NCBI GenBank assembly: GCA_025936205.1
Contig: JAICTU010000182.1
Coordinates: 1-16,007, forward strand
DNA from: Polyangiaceae bacterium
GTDB taxonomy: Bacteria; Myxococcota; Polyangia; Polyangiales; Polyangiaceae
Direction of reading: 5' to 3'
DNA length: 16,007 bases
In this document: positions 14,791 through 16,007 of the stretch, piece after piece
How the letters are laid out: each line of letters begins with the position of its first letter
Position numbering within the stretch: position 1 is the first letter of the stretch
Notes under the pieces: generated by a model
Seen by the model: the letters and a program-made list of their open reading frames with translations, nothing else
Databases searched by the model: none
What the model was told of the DNA's origin: nothing
Program-made: the position numbers and the translations under genes

Positions 14791-14820
14791 GCGCTCACCT
14801 GCATCTCAACCTGACAGAAT

Positions 14821-14835
14821 TGATACTGAGTATCA
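14821..14835. promoter_or_regulatory. Fur-type 7-1-7 operator
   Basis: TGATACT-G-AGTATCA is a perfect 7-1-7 inverted repeat. It differs from the classical Fur core TGATAATNATTATCA at only one position per half-site. It sits 81 bp before the GTG of the Fur-family gene, in a locally AT-rich stretch that probably holds its promoter. Autoregulation is the natural inference. Confidence 0.7.
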
Positions 14836-14916
14836 AGAACATTTTCAGCTCACAGAGCTCTTTCCGGCAGCTGCGGCTTGCGACCCATTCCCGAAAAATT
14901 GCGTTATCGTATCCGG

Positions 14917-15390
14917 GTGACGACGGCGGCTGGGCTGACCGAGGCGAGGCAGCGCCTGAGGAGTCTGGGGTTGAAGGTCACCGCGCCGCGGCTTGCCGTA
15001 CTGCGTGTACTCGAGCAAGCGGAGCGTCCCCTCTCGCACGCGGAAGTCGTGGCCCGTGTCGGCGGCGGCCTGCTCGCTCCGGTCGTTTCGCCTGGGACGC
15101 CGCGCACGGCGAGCGGCTGGGACCGCGCCACCGTCTACCGCAACCTGGTGGCGTTGGTCGGCGTCGAGCTGGTGCGCATCTCCAGCCACGCGGGCGGGAT
15201 CTGTCGTTACGAGATCGTCAGAGAGGCCAAGGAGTGCGCGCATCCGCACTTTGTCTGCGACGATTGCGGCGTCGTCTCTTGTCTGCCCGAAGCAGAAGTG
15301 GTGACGAAGAAGAAGAACCCGCGCTGGAGCAAATCGTTGCGCTCCGCCGAGGTGCAGTTCGTGGGGCGCTGTCCTTCCTGCAGCAGCTGA
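14917..15390 (+). CDS. Fur-family metal-responsive transcriptional regulator
   Basis: A 157-residue dimeric metal-sensing repressor of the Fur/Zur/PerR superfamily. The GTG at 14917 (VTTAAGLTEARQRLRSLGLK) is preferred; a TTG at 14878 would add 13 residues. The winged-helix domain carries VTAPRLAVLRVLE (21-33) and the recognition helix RATVYRNLVAL (70-80). The metal and dimerisation domain has RYEI, HPHFVCDDC (109-117, with H109, H111, C114, C117) and the second CPSC (152-155), which together give the structural Cys4 zinc site. An insertion of about 15 Gly/Pro-rich residues (VGGGLLAPVVSPGTPRTASG) separates the first helices from the recognition helix and is longer than usual. A Fur-type palindrome lies upstream and a ZIP transporter gene 99 bp downstream, pointing to zinc or iron control. 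Zur, Fur and PerR cannot be told apart from sequence alone. Confidence 0.9.
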   Translation: MTTAAGLTEARQRLRSLGLKVTAPRLAVLRVLEQAERPLSHAEVVARVGGGLLAPVVSPGTPRTASGWDRATVYRNLVALVGVELVRISSHAGGICRYEIVREAKECAHPHFVCDDCGVVSCLPEAEVVTKKKNPRWSKSLRSAEVQFVGRCPSCSS

Positions 15391-15455
15391 GGCCCGCCGC
15401 CTTTGCAGGGGTCGCGATTCACGCGCCCGCCGGCCGGGGCTGATCACATCTGACT

Positions 15456-15476
15456 TGCAACTGCATCACTGTTGCA
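15456..15476. promoter_or_regulatory. Inverted repeat upstream of the ZIP-type transporter
   Basis: TGCAAC (15456-15461) and GTTGCA (15471-15476) form an inverted repeat with a 9-bp spacer, ending 13 bp before the proposed GTG start at 15490. Its position suits a repressor site over the promoter or leader. It does not resemble the 7-1-7 palindrome upstream of the Fur-family gene. Confidence 0.4.
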
Positions 15477-15489
15477 TTCGTATGGCGCC

Positions 15490-16007
15490 GTGCACCCGGC
15501 CCTGGCCGCCATCTGGTTCTCTGTCGCGCTGGGCGCTGCGCTCGGGATCGGTCAGCGCTGGGCGCCTCGCGTCACCGATCCGATCCGCACCTTCGCAGTC
15601 GTCGCCGCCACGCTGGTGGTGAGCCTCTCGTTGCTGCCGCACGCCTTGGCCTGCGAGGGCATCACCGGGCTGCTGGGAGCAGGCCTGGGTTACGCGGCGA
15701 TCCCGGCGCTGGAGCGCGTGGGGCTGCTCCTGTTCCGGCGCGCCGATCCCGAGGCGATGAGGCTCGAGCTCGGCTACTCGGGGCTGCTGTTGCATCGCTT
15801 TGGCGACGGCGTGGCGATGTCCGTCGATGGTCACGGCTATGGGGTGCTCTGGGCGCTGGGCGCGCACGAGATCCCGATCGTGGCGCTGGTCACCTTGGCA
15901 TTCGCCCGGCGGGGGCTGTGGACGGCGCTCGTTCGGGCGGCCGCGCTCGGGGTGAGCAGCTCGCTCGGCTACTATCTCGTGAGCGCGCTACCCACCACCA
16001 CCTGGCA
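15490..16007 (+). CDS. ZIP-family metal transporter, N-terminal part (runs off the window)
   Basis: 172 codons are visible with no stop before the window edge. From the GTG at 15490 (a TTG at 15472 is the alternative) the protein is almost all membrane helices: about 4-21, 34-53, 57-74, 97-113, 119-139 and 150-167. ZIP-like metal-binding motifs sit in the right helices: LLPHAL (H51), LHRFGDGVA (H102, D106; compare HN..DG) and AHEIPI (H126, E127; compare HEIP). This matches the transport site of ZIP proteins, which bring Zn2+, Fe2+ or similar ions into the cytoplasm. The protein is divergent: arginine replaces the usual Asn after H102. It lies 99 bp downstream of the Fur-family gene on the same strand with an inverted repeat between them, suggesting metal-regulated uptake. 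A short reading frame on the opposite strand here is only its shadow. Confidence 0.7.
   Translation, partial: MHPALAAIWFSVALGAALGIGQRWAPRVTDPIRTFAVVAATLVVSLSLLPHALACEGITGLLGAGLGYAAIPALERVGLLLFRRADPEAMRLELGYSGLLLHRFGDGVAMSVDGHGYGVLWALGAHEIPIVALVTLAFARRGLWTALVRAAALGVSSSLGYYLVSALPTTTW

Noticed and set aside
15466..15867. 133-codon minus-strand frame
   Set aside because: It lies opposite the ZIP-like transporter, whose membrane helices and HxxxD/HE motifs are convincing; the minus frame is Gln/Arg/His-rich shadow sequence.

Overview
The window is about two-thirds G+C. It has strong G/C third-codon bias, several GTG and TTG starts, lipoproteins with long low-complexity linkers, and a lipoprotein pairing a carboxypeptidase-regulatory-like domain with a glutamine-amidotransferase-like fold. 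This suggests a large-genome myxobacterium (Polyangiales / Sorangium-like) or a close relative. That assignment is inferred from composition and gene style, not from a marker gene.

Layout, left to right. (1) 1-2349, plus strand: the 3' three quarters of a CzcA/CusA-type heavy-metal RND efflux pump. The reading frame is broken at about base 69. (2) 6326-2346, minus strand: a tightly packed three-gene run made of a gamma-glutamyltransferase lipoprotein, a 4-hydroxybenzoate 3-monooxygenase (PobA) and a DUF2797 protein. Spacing is 1 bp and then a 4-bp stop/start overlap. (3) 6395-7255, plus strand: a DapF-fold epimerase-like protein in which both catalytic cysteines are serine. (4) 8824-7289, minus strand: a large predicted lipoprotein. 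(5) 11511-9032, minus strand: a PhoB/PhoR-type response regulator and membrane histidine kinase, coupled by a stop/start overlap. (6) About 11615-13216, plus strand: a CofD/YvcK-fold protein resembling the 'GAK system' CofD-like family. It is preceded 6 bp upstream by a multiply frameshifted remnant that looks like a HprK-related kinase, so this may be a decaying GAK-type locus. (7) 13217-14558: a 560-bp stretch with hairpins but no convincing gene, then a 71-residue helical protein and a DUF6614 protein. (8) 14626-16007, plus strand: two intrinsic terminators about 100 nt apart, a Fur-type 7-1-7 palindrome, a Fur-family regulator, and the start of a ZIP-family metal transporter that runs off the window.

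Functional themes are metal homeostasis at both ends (RND efflux; Fur-family regulator plus ZIP transporter), envelope signalling in the middle, and two loci that depart from textbook chemistry or integrity: the Cys-less DapF-like protein and the CofD/kinase-remnant locus. No rRNA, convincing tRNA, CRISPR array or insertion sequence was found.
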